51,257 bases of DNA from OPU3-GD-OMZ sp001901525 (GCA_963981505.1 CAXCEI010000006.1:1-51257); one strand, 5' to 3'. Shown: positions 25,481 to 35,577, counted from the stretch's first letter. The notes: generated by a model not told the origin, from the letters alone. Program-made: numbers and translations.

Positions 25481-27265
25481 TTATCGGGCTTGTTTTACGT
25501 GGTTTAAGAAATCATCGGCTGCTTTATAGCCGACTAGACGTAAATGTTCTTGTTCATTTTTATCGGCATCAAAAAATAAGATGGCGGGGGGGCCAATCAA
25601 ATTAAAGTGTTTTAATAAAGCATTGTCATCGGCAGTCATAGCGGTTACATCTGCTTGTAACAACATAAACTGAGAGAGTTCTTTTTGTACGGCGTTATTA
25701 GAGAAGGTATAGGCTTCCATTTCTTTACAGGAAATACACCAGTCAGCATAGAAATCCAACATGACCGGTTGTTGTTGCTGTTGTGCCTGAGATAGTTTTT
25801 GGTTCAGTTCGTCTAGAGAAGTGATGCGCTCAAAGGTAAGGGAATGCTCGGGTGTTTTTGTCGCTTGATTAAAATGATTCAAGGGTTGTAAAGGGTTAGT
25901 GCTGCCTGTTGCAATACCAATGATCAGGATAATACCGTAAACCAGCATGATTAAACCCACCCCTTTCCACAGCTTTTTCCAGCCGTTACTGGGGTGCGGC
26001 AGTGGTTCTATTGCATTCATGTAAATAGCTGGAATAATCAGTAGAGCAGCCCAGAGTGCCATCATAATAGAAGCTGGGAGGATGCGGTCGAGCATCCAGG
26101 CGGCAACGGCGAGCATAACAACACCGAATATAGCTTTTGTGGTATTTAGCCATGCTCCTGTTTTGGGTAATAAAGTGCCTGCCGACGCGCCAATGGCGAG
26201 TAGTGGCATACCCATGCCAAGCCCCATTAAGAAGAGTGCTGACCCGCCGAGTAGAACGTCTCCAGTTTGACCGATATAAATTAACGCGCCGGCCAGAGGT
26301 GCTGCAACGCAGGGACCGACAACTAGCGCAGATAATGCGCCCATAATGGCGGCGCTTATAATGCCCTGGTTTTTTTGCTGATTACTGGCATTATTCAGGC
26401 GGTTTTGTAATGACTGTGGTAATTCAAGATTATAAAAGCCAAACATGGATAGTGACAAGAGAATGAATATTCCACTAAATGAGGCGATAATCCAAGGTTG
26501 TTGTAATTCAGCTTGCAGATTACTGCCAAATAATGCGGCTAAAATACCAAATGCGGTATAAGCGACCGCGCCGGCCAGGACATAACTCAACGATAAGATA
26601 AAGCCTCGCCAAGCCGTGACCGGGCCTTTTTGCCCCACAATGATGCCTGAAAGAATAGGGATCATTGGAAAAATACAAGGGGTAAAGGCTAACAGGAGCC
26701 CAAAGCCAAAAAAGCTCGCTAATATTAATCCATAGCTTTTCTCACTTAAGTTCCGAGCAATTTGATCTTGTTCAGAATAGTTGTTTGTTTCTGGTGCAAT
26801 CGCTTTTTGGGTGGCATTTGATTGAATGGGGCTGGGTTCAATAGTAATGGTTTTGCTCATCGGTGGATAGCAAACACCGACCTCCGCACAACCTTGAAAA
26901 CCTGCTTTTAATTCAAAAGGGGCAGGCGGGTCTATAGATTGCACAACAGGGATGGAGAAACTGAGCGCATTATGAAATATTTCAACCTCGCCAAAAGCCT
27001 CATCTGACTTGGGTATGCCATGTGGAAGGGTGTAAGCGCCCAGTTTGACATGGTTAGTATTGGGTATCGTAAGGGTTATTTTTTCCCGATAGAGGTAGTA
27101 ACCCTCGGCAATTTGCCAATGAACGTTGATTGTTTTGCTGTCTAAAGATTGTGCATAAAATTTAAATGCTTGCTCAGGTGGAAGCAGGTCATTATTGGTG
27201 AGTGCATAGGTTTGTTGGCATCCCAAAGTGATTAGGATAAGCGCCCAGAATTTTATGAAAGGCAT
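25481..27265 (-). CDS. dsbD: Thiol:disulfide interchange protein DsbD
   Basis: The 594-residue protein moves electrons from cytoplasmic thioredoxin to the periplasm. It has a signal peptide and an N-terminal immunoglobulin-like domain with the Cys pair in CAEVGVCYPP. The central eight-helix domain carries the two membrane cysteines (FTPCIFPM and VGPCVAAP), and the C-terminal thioredoxin domain has ADWCISCKEME. All six functional cysteines are present. It overlaps cutA by 13 bases upstream and abuts the TlpA-like gene downstream, forming a redox operon. Confidence 0.97.
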   Translation of the reverse strand: MPFIKFWALILITLGCQQTYALTNNDLLPPEQAFKFYAQSLDSKTINVHWQIAEGYYLYREKITLTIPNTNHVKLGAYTLPHGIPKSDEAFGEVEIFHNALSFSIPVVQSIDPPAPFELKAGFQGCAEVGVCYPPMSKTITIEPSPIQSNATQKAIAPETNNYSEQDQIARNLSEKSYGLILASFFGFGLLLAFTPCIFPMIPILSGIIVGQKGPVTAWRGFILSLSYVLAGAVAYTAFGILAALFGSNLQAELQQPWIIASFSGIFILLSLSMFGFYNLELPQSLQNRLNNASNQQKNQGIISAAIMGALSALVVGPCVAAPLAGALIYIGQTGDVLLGGSALFLMGLGMGMPLLAIGASAGTLLPKTGAWLNTTKAIFGVVMLAVAAWMLDRILPASIMMALWAALLIIPAIYMNAIEPLPHPSNGWKKLWKGVGLIMLVYGIILIIGIATGSTNPLQPLNHFNQATKTPEHSLTFERITSLDELNQKLSQAQQQQQPVMLDFYADWCISCKEMEAYTFSNNAVQKELSQFMLLQADVTAMTADDNALLKHFNLIGPPAILFFDADKNEQEHLRLVGYKAADDFLNHVKQAR

Positions 27266-27573
27266 GAGCGAATCCAGTTAAGGTAATCAGTTTGGCCGTG
27301 TTGTACGGGCGTGGCAATTATTTCAGGGATATCGTAGGGGTGGTTAGTTAGAATGATACGCTCAATCTCCGGGTAATGTGTTTGGTCAGTTTTAAGTAAT
27401 AATAAGTGCTCTTGGTCGGTCGTGATTTTGCCTTGCCAGCGGTAAATAGATGTGATGTTGGGTACAATATTGGCGCAAGCGGCAAGTTTGTTTTCAATGA
27501 CCGTCGTCGCTATTTTTTCTGCGACCTCTTTGGTGGGGCAAGTGCAATAGATGATAAGAAAATTGGAGGTCAT
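27253..27573 (-). CDS. cutA: Divalent-cation tolerance protein CutA
   Basis: The protein of about 106 residues starts at the ATG at 27573 (MTSNFLIIYCTCPT). An in-frame ATG seven codons earlier is less likely because it lengthens the N-terminus beyond the family norm. It has the CutA core: TCPTKEVAEKIATTVIENKLAACANI, YRWQGKI, LLLKT and HPYDIPEIIATPV. CutA is a small trimer with a PII-like fold, linked to copper tolerance and, in E. coli, encoded beside dsbD. That neighbourhood is conserved here. Confidence 0.94.
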   Translation of the reverse strand: MTSNFLIIYCTCPTKEVAEKIATTVIENKLAACANIVPNITSIYRWQGKITTDQEHLLLLKTDQTHYPEIERIILTNHPYDIPEIIATPVQHGQTDYLNWIRSCLS

Positions 27574-27676
27574 CGGTCGTCTACATAAAAACATTTAACT
27601 GCTTATTATAAGGTGTTAGTGTGTATGAGAATCAAGAATTTTTTAGCATCATTAAATAATAAGTGAGATAAGAGTC

Positions 27677-28132
27677 ATGAACCCTTTGAGAATTATGTTT
27701 TTAATATTTTTAATGGTCCCCTTTCTGGAAATTTATTTTTTATTAAAGATGGGTGGTCTCATTGGCGTGTTTCCAACAGTTTTGTTGGTAGTTTTTACCG
27801 CTGTTTTAGGGGCATGGATGTTGCGTCAGCAGGGTTTTGAAACATGGCAGCGTTTTCAACAAGGAATGGCCAAAGGAAAAGTACCGGCAATGGAAATGTT
27901 GGAAGGTCCTGTTTTACTTGTCGGGGGAGCCTTTTTATTAACGCCGGGTTTTTTTACCGATATTACCGGTTTTATTTGTTTAATACCGTATACCCGAAAA
28001 AAATTAGTGACTTATTTGATTGAGCGGCAATTAGTGGTCATGGCCGGTGGTGGCCCGTTTCAGCGACAAGGACAGACGCAATCGAAAGATGAAAATGTCA
28101 TTGAGGGAGAATATAAGAAAGGCGATGAGTAG
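27677..28132 (+). CDS. fxsA: FxsA family cytoplasmic membrane protein
   Basis: The 151-residue protein has three to four hydrophobic helices and the FxsA pattern: FLEIYFLLKMGGLIG near the N-terminus, GAWMLRQQGFETWQRFQQ, and LLTPGFFTDITGFICLIP. FxsA was named for suppressing F exclusion of phage T7 in E. coli, and its normal function is unknown. The C-terminal tail is polar. A long perfect hairpin follows. Confidence 0.92.
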   Translation: MNPLRIMFLIFLMVPFLEIYFLLKMGGLIGVFPTVLLVVFTAVLGAWMLRQQGFETWQRFQQGMAKGKVPAMEMLEGPVLLVGGAFLLTPGFFTDITGFICLIPYTRKKLVTYLIERQLVVMAGGGPFQRQGQTQSKDENVIEGEYKKGDE

Positions 28133-28149
28133 AGGAAGATCATCAATCA

Positions 28150-28197
28150 GGGCATTATTGTAAAACATTTATGTTATACAATAATGCCCTTATGAAT
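28150..28197. terminator. Strong bidirectional terminator between fxsA and the DUF2892 gene
   Basis: GGGCATTATTGTA (28150-28162) is the exact reverse complement of TACAATAATGCCC (28177-28189), a 13-bp stem with a 14-base loop. T-rich sequence follows on the plus strand (ending near 28200), and A residues precede it. It lies between two convergent genes. Confidence 0.8.
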
Positions 28198-28214
28198 TTT
28201 TTTGAGGCGTTGCT

Positions 28215-28436
28215 TTATGTCTCTAAATCCGTAGAATTCTTGCCTAAAGCGGAATAAGCAGGGCACCAACCCTTATAACCGGTAGCAATTAAGGCCAGTG
28301 CTAACAGTAATAAAAAAACACTAGCGCTTATGATGGCGATAAGAAAGGCGATGGCACCGCCATAAAGACGTATTTTTTTCTCTTTATCGCCAATATTCAT
28401 TTCGGATTTTATCAATTGCTTATAGTCAAAGTTCAT
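28215..28436 (-). CDS. DUF2892 small inner-membrane protein
   Basis: The 73-residue protein contains NIGDKEKKIRLYGGAIA followed by a hydrophobic stretch and GYKGWCPAYSALGKNST. This is the DUF2892 pattern (NxGxxER-IR, then GWCPxY-LG), as in the membrane part of rhodanese YgaP. It has two closely spaced membrane segments and one conserved Cys. Free-standing copies are common and of unknown role. GAGGTGAT precedes the ATG at good spacing. Confidence 0.88.
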   Translation of the reverse strand: MNFDYKQLIKSEMNIGDKEKKIRLYGGAIAFLIAIISASVFLLLLALALIATGYKGWCPAYSALGKNSTDLET

Positions 28437-28546
28437 AATGAGATCACCTCGCTGTTATCGTGTTTGTCCTGATGTTTTTGTTAGAATACGCTGAATTTTT
28501 ATAAAAATATACTGTCACGCAGATTTGCATAGGAAAAATACGTTTA

Positions 28547-30715
28547 ATGGATGTTACTCATATAATAGAATCGTTAAATGATGCGCAGCGTCAGGCAGTT
28601 ACCGCACCGTCTCAGTCAATGCTGGTATTAGCCGGGGCGGGTAGTGGTAAAACGCGTGTTTTGGTGCACCGTATCGCTTGGATGATTAAGACACAAGACC
28701 TTTCGCCACAAAGTATTTTAGCGGTGACTTTTACCAATAAGGCAGCGGCTGAAATGCGAGGCCGTATTGAGACGTTATTAGATCATCCGGTTCAGGGCAT
28801 GTGGGTGGGGACCTTTCATGGATTAGCGCATCGTTTGCTTAGACGTCATGCGCATGAAGCGGGTCTCCCAGAAGCTTTTCAGGTTATTGATTCCGATGAT
28901 CAATTACGGATGATAAAACGATTGTTGAAAGCATTGGCGTTGGATGAGGCACGTTGGCCACCACGGCAGGTGCAAGGCTATATCAATGCACAAAAAGAAG
29001 AGGGGCGACGAGCACAGCATATAGCGGAGAGTGGCGATTTGTATCAGCGGCAGATGTTGACCCTTTATCGTGAGTATGAGCAAATCTGTGTGCGTTCTGG
29101 GCTGGTTGATTTTGCTGAACTATTGCTCCGAATACATGAGTTGTTACGTGATAATGAGCAATTGTTGCAGTTTTATAAGCAACGGTTTTTGCATGTGCAT
29201 GTTGATGAATTTCAAGATACCAATACGATTCAATATGCCTGGTTACGTTTATTGACAGAGGGTAAAAACAATTTATTTGTCGTGGGCGATGATGATCAAT
29301 CTATCTATGGCTGGCGCGGGGCGAAGATAGAAAATATTTTCAGCTTTCAATCAGATTATCCGAATCATCTGGTGGTGCGTTTGGAGCAAAATTATCGATC
29401 AACCGCAAATATTCTTAACGCGGCTAATGCTTTGATTGCTAATAATCAGGGTCGAATGGGTAAAGAGTTATGGACCGATGACAGTGACGGAGAACCGATT
29501 TCTTTATATGCAGCATTTAATGAGCAGGATGAAGCTTATTTTGTTGTAGAACGGATTAAGAAATGGGTGGAATTAGGTGGGTTACGGTCTGAAGCGGCCA
29601 TTTTGTATCGTTCGAATGTTCAGTCACGGTTATTTGAAGAACGATTAATGTCGGGAGGGATTCCTTACCGAGTCTATGGGGGCTTACGATTTTTTGAGCG
29701 CGCTGAAATTAAGAATGCTTTGGCTTATTTGCATCTCATCGCTAATGCAAATAATGATGCTGCATTTGAACGTGTTATTAATATTCCTAATCGAGGCATT
29801 GGTCCTAAAACAATTGAAGATCTTCGCAGTGTTGCGCGTGATGAGCGTATTTCATTGTGGCAGGCGGCAAGCAAAGTAGTAACCTCCGGTGCAGTGACAG
29901 CTAGAACGGTAAGGGTTCTGAATAGTTTTATTGATGTTATTAATAACGTGGTTGAGCAAGCGGAGGGCTTGGCGTTATATGAAAAGGTACAGCAGGTTGT
30001 AGAGCATACGGGCTTGATTGATTTTCATAAAAAAGAAAAAGGAGAAAAAGGCGAAGCCCGGGTTGAGAACTTACAAGAATTAGTGAATGCAGCGCGTCAA
30101 TTTGATTATGAAGAAGATAATGCCGAAGGCCTTAACGAGTTAGATTTATTTTTGGCCCATGCCGCCTTAGAATCGGGCGAAACGCAGGGCGATCAATACG
30201 ATGATTGTGTTCAGCTAATGACCTTACATTCGGCCAAGGGACTGGAGTTTAAATTAGTTTTTATTGTTGGTGTTGAAGAAGGTTTATTTCCCTCGCCCAG
30301 ATCGATAGAAGACCCAGGTCGCCTGGAGGAAGAGCGTCGTCTTTGTTATGTGGGGATCACGAGAGCCATGCAAATTTTGTATTTGAGTTATGCAGAATCT
30401 CGGCGGATATACGGGCGTGATACCTATCCCACTTGTTCTCGTTTTATAAAAGAAATTCCGAGTGAGCAAATCCAGGAAATTCGAATGGGTGCAACGATTA
30501 GCCGGCCGGTTTCAGTGGCTAAGTCAGGACGTTCATCTCGTCTGCAAAAGACGGCTTTTCAGTTAGGGCAGCGTGTCAGTCATGCGAAATTTGGTGAAGG
30601 CGTGGTGTTGCAAGTTGAGGGAGAAGGAGCCCAAGAACGAGTTCAGGTCAATTTTACAGCAGTCGGCATGAAATGGTTGATGTTGGCTTATGCAAAATTA
30701 GAAGCTATTGCTTAA
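28547..30715 (+). CDS. uvrD: DNA helicase II (UvrD)
   Basis: The 722-residue superfamily 1A helicase unwinds DNA in nucleotide-excision and mismatch repair. It shows the Q motif (LNDAQRQAV), Walker A AGAGSGKTRVL, motif Ia TFTNKAAAEM, Walker B VDEFQDTN, motif III GDDDQSIYGWRGA, motif IV QNYRS, motif V TLHSAKGLEF and motif VI VGITRA. The C-terminus ends with the QLGQRVSHAKFGEGVVL segment that marks UvrD/PcrA and separates it from Rep. The length is normal (E. coli 720). Confidence 0.96.
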   Translation: MDVTHIIESLNDAQRQAVTAPSQSMLVLAGAGSGKTRVLVHRIAWMIKTQDLSPQSILAVTFTNKAAAEMRGRIETLLDHPVQGMWVGTFHGLAHRLLRRHAHEAGLPEAFQVIDSDDQLRMIKRLLKALALDEARWPPRQVQGYINAQKEEGRRAQHIAESGDLYQRQMLTLYREYEQICVRSGLVDFAELLLRIHELLRDNEQLLQFYKQRFLHVHVDEFQDTNTIQYAWLRLLTEGKNNLFVVGDDDQSIYGWRGAKIENIFSFQSDYPNHLVVRLEQNYRSTANILNAANALIANNQGRMGKELWTDDSDGEPISLYAAFNEQDEAYFVVERIKKWVELGGLRSEAAILYRSNVQSRLFEERLMSGGIPYRVYGGLRFFERAEIKNALAYLHLIANANNDAAFERVINIPNRGIGPKTIEDLRSVARDERISLWQAASKVVTSGAVTARTVRVLNSFIDVINNVVEQAEGLALYEKVQQVVEHTGLIDFHKKEKGEKGEARVENLQELVNAARQFDYEEDNAEGLNELDLFLAHAALESGETQGDQYDDCVQLMTLHSAKGLEFKLVFIVGVEEGLFPSPRSIEDPGRLEEERRLCYVGITRAMQILYLSYAESRRIYGRDTYPTCSRFIKEIPSEQIQEIRMGATISRPVSVAKSGRSSRLQKTAFQLGQRVSHAKFGEGVVLQVEGEGAQERVQVNFTAVGMKWLMLAYAKLEAIA

Positions 30716-30737
30716 TGAGAACGGTATTGGTTTTATG

Positions 30738-33700
30738 TTAGGGCTTTTCAGCACGGTGATGTAATAACCGATAAAGTGCGGGTAATACGAGTAGCGTAAG
30801 TAAGGTTGAGGAAACGATGCCACCAATGACGACAGTAGCTAAGGGGCGCTGTACTTCAGAACCGATGCCCACATTGACTGCCATGGGGAAAAACCCTAAG
30901 GACGCGACTAAGGCCGTCGTTAATACAGGGCGTAAACGGGTTAATGCGCCTTTAATAATAGCAGCATCTAAACTTAGCCCGGCTTTTCTGAGGTCGCTGA
31001 TAAATGCGACCATGACGAGGCCATTGAGCATGGCAATGCCGGATAGCGCAATGAAGCCAACTGCAGCTGAAATTGAAAAAGGAATATCTCGAAAAATAAG
31101 CGCTAAAACACCACCGGTTAATGCCAGAGGTACCCCTGAAAAAATAATTAGCGTATCTTTTATAGAGTTAAGAGCTAAAAATAATAAGCCGATGATCAGT
31201 GCTAGGGTGACCGGAACGACTAGCGATAAACGCTGCGATGCAGATTTAAGTTTTTGAAAAGTACCAGCGAATTCAACCCAATAACCGGCAGGTATTTCAA
31301 CAGATTGCTCAACGGCTTTTTGAACGTCCGCAACAAAGTTTCCCAGGTCCCGGCCACGAACATTTGCGGTTACGACAACACGGCGTTTGCCATTCTCACG
31401 GTAAATTTGATTGTATCCAGTCACTAATTTTAATTCAGCGAGTTCTTCTAAAGGAATATAGTCACCCTGAGTTCTGTGGATAGGAAATTTTTTTAACGCT
31501 TCCATATCTGTCCGCAGGTGTTCGGGGAGTCGTACGACAATGGGAGTGCGTCTATCACCCTCATAAAATTGGCCGGCAATGCGGCCACCTAAGGCAATGG
31601 AAAGTTGCTCTTGTATTTCTTGAATACTGATGCCGAATTGTGACAACTTGTTCCGATTGGGTAGTATGGTCATGACCGGTAGACCTGTGGTTTGTTCAAT
31701 GGCAATATCTACTATGCCATCAATCAAGCGGATTGATTTTTCAATTTCATTGCCTAAAAGAATCAGTTGATCAAAATCATCGCCAAATACTTTGATCGCA
31801 AGCTCTGCACGTACACCGGCCAGTAGCTCATTGAACCGCATTTGTATCGGTTGTAAGAATTCATATCGATTTCCCGGTAAGGGCTCAACGAGGGCTGCAA
31901 GTTCATCGATGAATTGTGCTTTCGATTTATCAGGGTTAGGCCAAAATTCCCGTGGTTTTAAAATAATGAAATTATCGGCAACGCTGACTGGAACCGCGTC
32001 GGTGGCAATTTCAGCGGTTCCGATTTTGGCAAAAATACGCTCGACCTCGGGTAGGTTATTAATTTTTTCTTCTAAAAGTTGTTGTAATTGAATGGCTTGT
32101 TCGAGCGATGTTCCGGGAATTCGCAGCGCATGCATTGCAATATCTCCCTCATCTAAATTAGGGATAAATTCGCTGCCGAGTTTAGTGGCGGTATAACTGC
32201 AAAGGAGTACGAATATCGCAGCCACACTCACAACACTCCAGCGTTTATCAACAGTCATGATTAACAGTGGTTGATAACAAGCATGGGCATGCTTCATCAG
32301 TAGGCTTTCTTTTTCAATAACGGGTTTTTTAAAGAGTAAAGCGATACAGGCCGGAACTAATGTGACTGATAATAACATCGCACAGGTTAATGCAATAACA
32401 ACGGTGATTGCCATGGGGTGAAACATTTTTCCTTCTACCCCAGAGAGGGTAAAGATAGGAATATAAACGGCGGTGATAATGAATACGCCAAATAAAGCAG
32501 GACGGATGACTTCTTTTGTGGCATTAAAAACGAGGGTTAAGCGCTGCTCTAATGTCAGTGTAGCACTGTTTGTGCTCAGTTTACGTAGACAGTTTTCAAC
32601 AATAATAATCGCGCCATCGACAATTAAGCCAAAATCTAAGGCGCCGAGGCTCATTAGATTAGCACTGACGTTGGTATGTACCATCCCCGTTATAGTCATT
32701 AACAGGGTGATAGGAATGACTGCAGCAGTCAACAGGGCAGCCTTGACATTGCCTAGGAATAGAAAGAGGATAACAATGACCAACAACGCACCTTCGAGTA
32801 GGTTCGTTTGTAGTGTTTTAAGTGTTTTATTGACGAGCGTGGTGCGGTCATAGACGGCTGTTAGGGTGATTCCGGGAGGGAGTGTTGTTTTTATTTGCTC
32901 CAGTTTCTTGGCCACTGCATCAGCAACGATACGGCTGTTTTCACCAATGAGCATAAAGACGGTACTCATTACGACTTCTCGGCCATTTTGAGTAGCAGCG
33001 CCGGTTCGGAGTTCTTTGCCTTCGCTGATATGGGCGACTTGTTTGAGTTGTACCGGACGTCCGTTAGTTTCGGTAATTAGAATCTCGCCGAGCGTTTGTG
33101 TGCTATTAATTTGACCGGGTACTCGTAACAATAATTGCGAGCCATTGTGTTCGATAAAACCCACGCCCTGATTATCGTTATTGGCAGCAATCGCAGTAAG
33201 CAAATCGTTTTGGGTAAGTCCGTAGGCTAATAAGTTATCGGGTTCAATAGTGACTAATATTTCACGTTTAAAACCACCGATAGGATTGACTTCAACGACA
33301 CCGGGAACGCGGAGTAGTTGAGGGCGGATAATCCAGTCATGGATTGAGCGAAGATCCGTGGGAGAAATAATAGAGCCATCGGCATTGACGGCGTTTGGAA
33401 CGGCGTCGACAGTAAACATGAATATTTCACCCAGTCCGGTGGCAATAGGACCTAATAACGGTTCAAGGGCAGAAGGGAGGGTGCTTTTTGCCGCAATGAG
33501 CCGTTCATTAACTAATTGTCGGGCAAAATAGATGTCAGTATCATCGTTAAAAATGACAGTTATTTGTGATAAGCCGTAACGGGATAATGACCGGGTATGG
33601 TTCAGATTAGGTAAGCCTGCCATTGCAGTTTCGATAGGATAGCTTACGCGTTGCTCGACCTCGAGAGGGGTGTAGCCGGGGGCTTCGGTATTAATCACGA

Positions 33701-33839
33701 CTTGAATATTGGTGATATCTGGGACCGCATCTATGAGTAATCGAGTGGAATTCCACAGCCCGAGTGCGATTAAAGCGACCACGCTGATAATGATTAGCGT
33801 ACTGCGTTGAATGGCGAGTCGAATAATAGCGTCAAGCAT
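30738..33839 (-). CDS. czcA: Heavy-metal efflux RND transporter, CzcA family
   Basis: The 1033-residue inner-membrane pump has two repeated halves with large periplasmic loops and twelve helices. The charged residues needed for proton-driven transport in CzcA fall at the same numbers here, Asp402, Asp408 and Glu415 in DFGLIVDGAIIIVEN, which places it with the divalent-cation (Zn/Co/Cd/Ni) group and not the Cu/Ag CusA group. It is encoded ten bases after its adaptor gene. No outer-membrane channel gene follows. The start (MLDAIIRLAIQ) matches family N-termini. Confidence 0.93.
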   Translation of the reverse strand: MLDAIIRLAIQRSTLIIISVVALIALGLWNSTRLLIDAVPDITNIQVVINTEAPGYTPLEVEQRVSYPIETAMAGLPNLNHTRSLSRYGLSQITVIFNDDTDIYFARQLVNERLIAAKSTLPSALEPLLGPIATGLGEIFMFTVDAVPNAVNADGSIISPTDLRSIHDWIIRPQLLRVPGVVEVNPIGGFKREILVTIEPDNLLAYGLTQNDLLTAIAANNDNQGVGFIEHNGSQLLLRVPGQINSTQTLGEILITETNGRPVQLKQVAHISEGKELRTGAATQNGREVVMSTVFMLIGENSRIVADAVAKKLEQIKTTLPPGITLTAVYDRTTLVNKTLKTLQTNLLEGALLVIVILFLFLGNVKAALLTAAVIPITLLMTITGMVHTNVSANLMSLGALDFGLIVDGAIIIVENCLRKLSTNSATLTLEQRLTLVFNATKEVIRPALFGVFIITAVYIPIFTLSGVEGKMFHPMAITVVIALTCAMLLSVTLVPACIALLFKKPVIEKESLLMKHAHACYQPLLIMTVDKRWSVVSVAAIFVLLCSYTATKLGSEFIPNLDEGDIAMHALRIPGTSLEQAIQLQQLLEEKINNLPEVERIFAKIGTAEIATDAVPVSVADNFIILKPREFWPNPDKSKAQFIDELAALVEPLPGNRYEFLQPIQMRFNELLAGVRAELAIKVFGDDFDQLILLGNEIEKSIRLIDGIVDIAIEQTTGLPVMTILPNRNKLSQFGISIQEIQEQLSIALGGRIAGQFYEGDRRTPIVVRLPEHLRTDMEALKKFPIHRTQGDYIPLEELAELKLVTGYNQIYRENGKRRVVVTANVRGRDLGNFVADVQKAVEQSVEIPAGYWVEFAGTFQKLKSASQRLSLVVPVTLALIIGLLFLALNSIKDTLIIFSGVPLALTGGVLALIFRDIPFSISAAVGFIALSGIAMLNGLVMVAFISDLRKAGLSLDAAIIKGALTRLRPVLTTALVASLGFFPMAVNVGIGSEVQRPLATVVIGGIVSSTLLTLLVLPALYRLLHHRAEKP

Positions 33840-33848
33840 GTTGGCTAA

Positions 33849-35087
33849 TCAGTGATCGTGCGATGCGCCTGACTTTTCGATATCAGCTTTAATGATGTAG
33901 CTGTTCTTGAAAACGTATTCAGCGTTTGCTTTAAGACCGCTGAGAACCTCAGCCCAGTCGTGGGTAATCAGACCTAATTGCAGCATACGGACTTCATAGG
34001 TCTCACCAATCTTTATAAATACGACCGTCAGGCCTCGAAATGACTGTAACCCCGAGCGTTTAACCGCTAGCGGGGCTTTGTGCTCGGCTATTTCAATTTC
34101 ACCGCGAACAAAGCGTCCGGCGATGAGTTGTCTGTTATTGTTGTTATGTTCGGCACGTACAATGATTGATTGATTAGCTTGCGTAATCGTATCAATTTGG
34201 GTAATGACACCGGTGATGGCAAGGTTGCTGCCATGAACGAACAAGGAAACCTCGTTACCTAAAGCAATTTTATGCTGATCTTCTGGGAAGATAGCCAGTT
34301 CGCTGATTAAAATTGAATCATCAATCAGTGTGAATAAAATGCGGTTATTGGTTTGTTCTCCGGAATTGGCGTTACGGTGGTGAATAACGCCGCTAATGGG
34401 GGCGCGTATTTTAAAAAGTTCAAGGCCTAAGTTTCTTTTAATAGTGAGTAGTAATTGCCCTTTTTTGACACGCTGACCTAATGAGACTTTAACGCTTTTT
34501 ATCGTACCTTCGAAACGTGATTTTATTTCGCGGATATTTTCAGGGTGTGTCGTTAATTTGCCATAAGCTGAAATGGTTTTTTTGAGTATTTTAGGTTGTG
34601 CAATAGCCGTTTCAATAGCTAATGTTTTAGCCAGATCAGCATCGATTTGGGTGCGACCTTCGAAACTATCATATTGCCAGCGATGGCTTGTGCCGCGATA
34701 GTGGGCAACCACTAAAATAACAAAGGAATGCGGTTCATAAATAAGGCTATCGCCGCGAAGAAAATCTTTTTGAGACGTGAAATGGATTTCATTTTGAGTA
34801 CCATCAAGACGGGTTAGGATGATGTTCAATGACATCTCATTAAGATTAACTGACTGACCTTTCTCAGTCACCCACGCTCGAAACTCAGGTGGAATATTGC
34901 GTTCGTAGATGGCAAGCTCGATGGTAAAATCATTGTCAGTTAATAGACGGCCTTGGTGAGGACCTTTTACGGGTGTTTTTGCGGGGGCTTGGTTGGTTGG
35001 TTTTTCAACAGCAAATAGGGGGCTGCTGACAGTCAGTAACAGAAAGAGCATGAAAATAGAATTCAAGGCGGGTAGTAATATTTTCAT
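33849..35087 (-). CDS. czcB: CzcB-like periplasmic adaptor of the metal efflux pump
   Basis: I place the start at the ATG at 35087, because it begins MKILLPALNS and gives a clean signal peptide ending near LFAVEK; the frame stays open upstream. The protein of about 412 residues has an N-terminal domain with GRLLTDNDFTIELAIYE and PPEFRAWV, typical of CzcB adaptors. Helical-hairpin and lipoyl-like segments follow (RVKKGQLLLTI and APISGVIHHRNA), then a beta-barrel part. It ends in SGASHDH, a short His-containing tail. It connects the CzcA pump to an outer-membrane channel. Confidence 0.9.
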   Translation of the reverse strand: MKILLPALNSIFMLFLLLTVSSPLFAVEKPTNQAPAKTPVKGPHQGRLLTDNDFTIELAIYERNIPPEFRAWVTEKGQSVNLNEMSLNIILTRLDGTQNEIHFTSQKDFLRGDSLIYEPHSFVILVVAHYRGTSHRWQYDSFEGRTQIDADLAKTLAIETAIAQPKILKKTISAYGKLTTHPENIREIKSRFEGTIKSVKVSLGQRVKKGQLLLTIKRNLGLELFKIRAPISGVIHHRNANSGEQTNNRILFTLIDDSILISELAIFPEDQHKIALGNEVSLFVHGSNLAITGVITQIDTITQANQSIIVRAEHNNNNRQLIAGRFVRGEIEIAEHKAPLAVKRSGLQSFRGLTVVFIKIGETYEVRMLQLGLITHDWAEVLSGLKANAEYVFKNSYIIKADIEKSGASHDH

Positions 35088-35187
35088 GAGTGAGTTTATT
35101 TCACTCGCAAGTAACTGCTGTAATCTTGATAAGCAAGGCCAGTGCTTAGTCGGGTTAAAAGAAAGCACTGGAGGGAGGGCTTAGTTT

Positions 35188-35577
35188 TTACAGGCGGACA
35201 AAGCAATGGTTGTCAGCGAATTTTTTAGCGTTTTTAAGTTTTTTACGCAGTTCCTTGGCGCGGGGCGGGTCTCTGAAAATCCCACCATTTTCGCCCGGAG
35301 TCCGGCGCATGAACGTAAAAGTTAAGGCCTGGTCATATTCTTCGTGCGTCATTTGACTGGCTATTTTGTCGATACTGCAAATGCAGGGGTATAGGGTTTC
35401 ATAGCGCAGTCCGCCTTCTTTTTCTATACATTGCAGCACAAATTCAACACGAGTTTGAGTCGGATAATCGTTAATGACTTGGGGTTTCGAGTGGGGTGGG
35501 CGGTTACCCGTTAGGATGCATCCGTTTAATAATAAAAAAATTAAAAAGAAGCATGGCTTAATAAATGATATTTTCAT
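35188..35577 (-). CDS. Small cysteine-containing lipoprotein of unknown function
   Basis: I do not recognise a named family with certainty. The 129-residue protein has a lipoprotein signal peptide with the lipobox LLNGC (Cys20). The mature part has the motif VEFVLQCIEKEGGLRYETLYPCICSIDKIA with three closely spaced Cys, here abbreviated CIEKEGG..LYPCICS, and a basic C-terminus ending CFVRL. This motif reminds me of small proteins seen near PQQ-dependent alcohol dehydrogenase genes in methylotrophs, which is recollection only. It lies just after the DUF302 lipoprotein gene and is probably co-transcribed. Confidence 0.65.
   Translation of the reverse strand: MKISFIKPCFFLIFLLLNGCILTGNRPPHSKPQVINDYPTQTRVEFVLQCIEKEGGLRYETLYPCICSIDKIASQMTHEEYDQALTFTFMRRTPGENGGIFRDPPRAKELRKKLKNAKKFADNHCFVRL

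Noticed and set aside
30817..31257. Antisense frames in czcA, here 146 codons, with another at 32473-32853
   Set aside because: They run opposite to an unmistakable transporter gene and have no family features.
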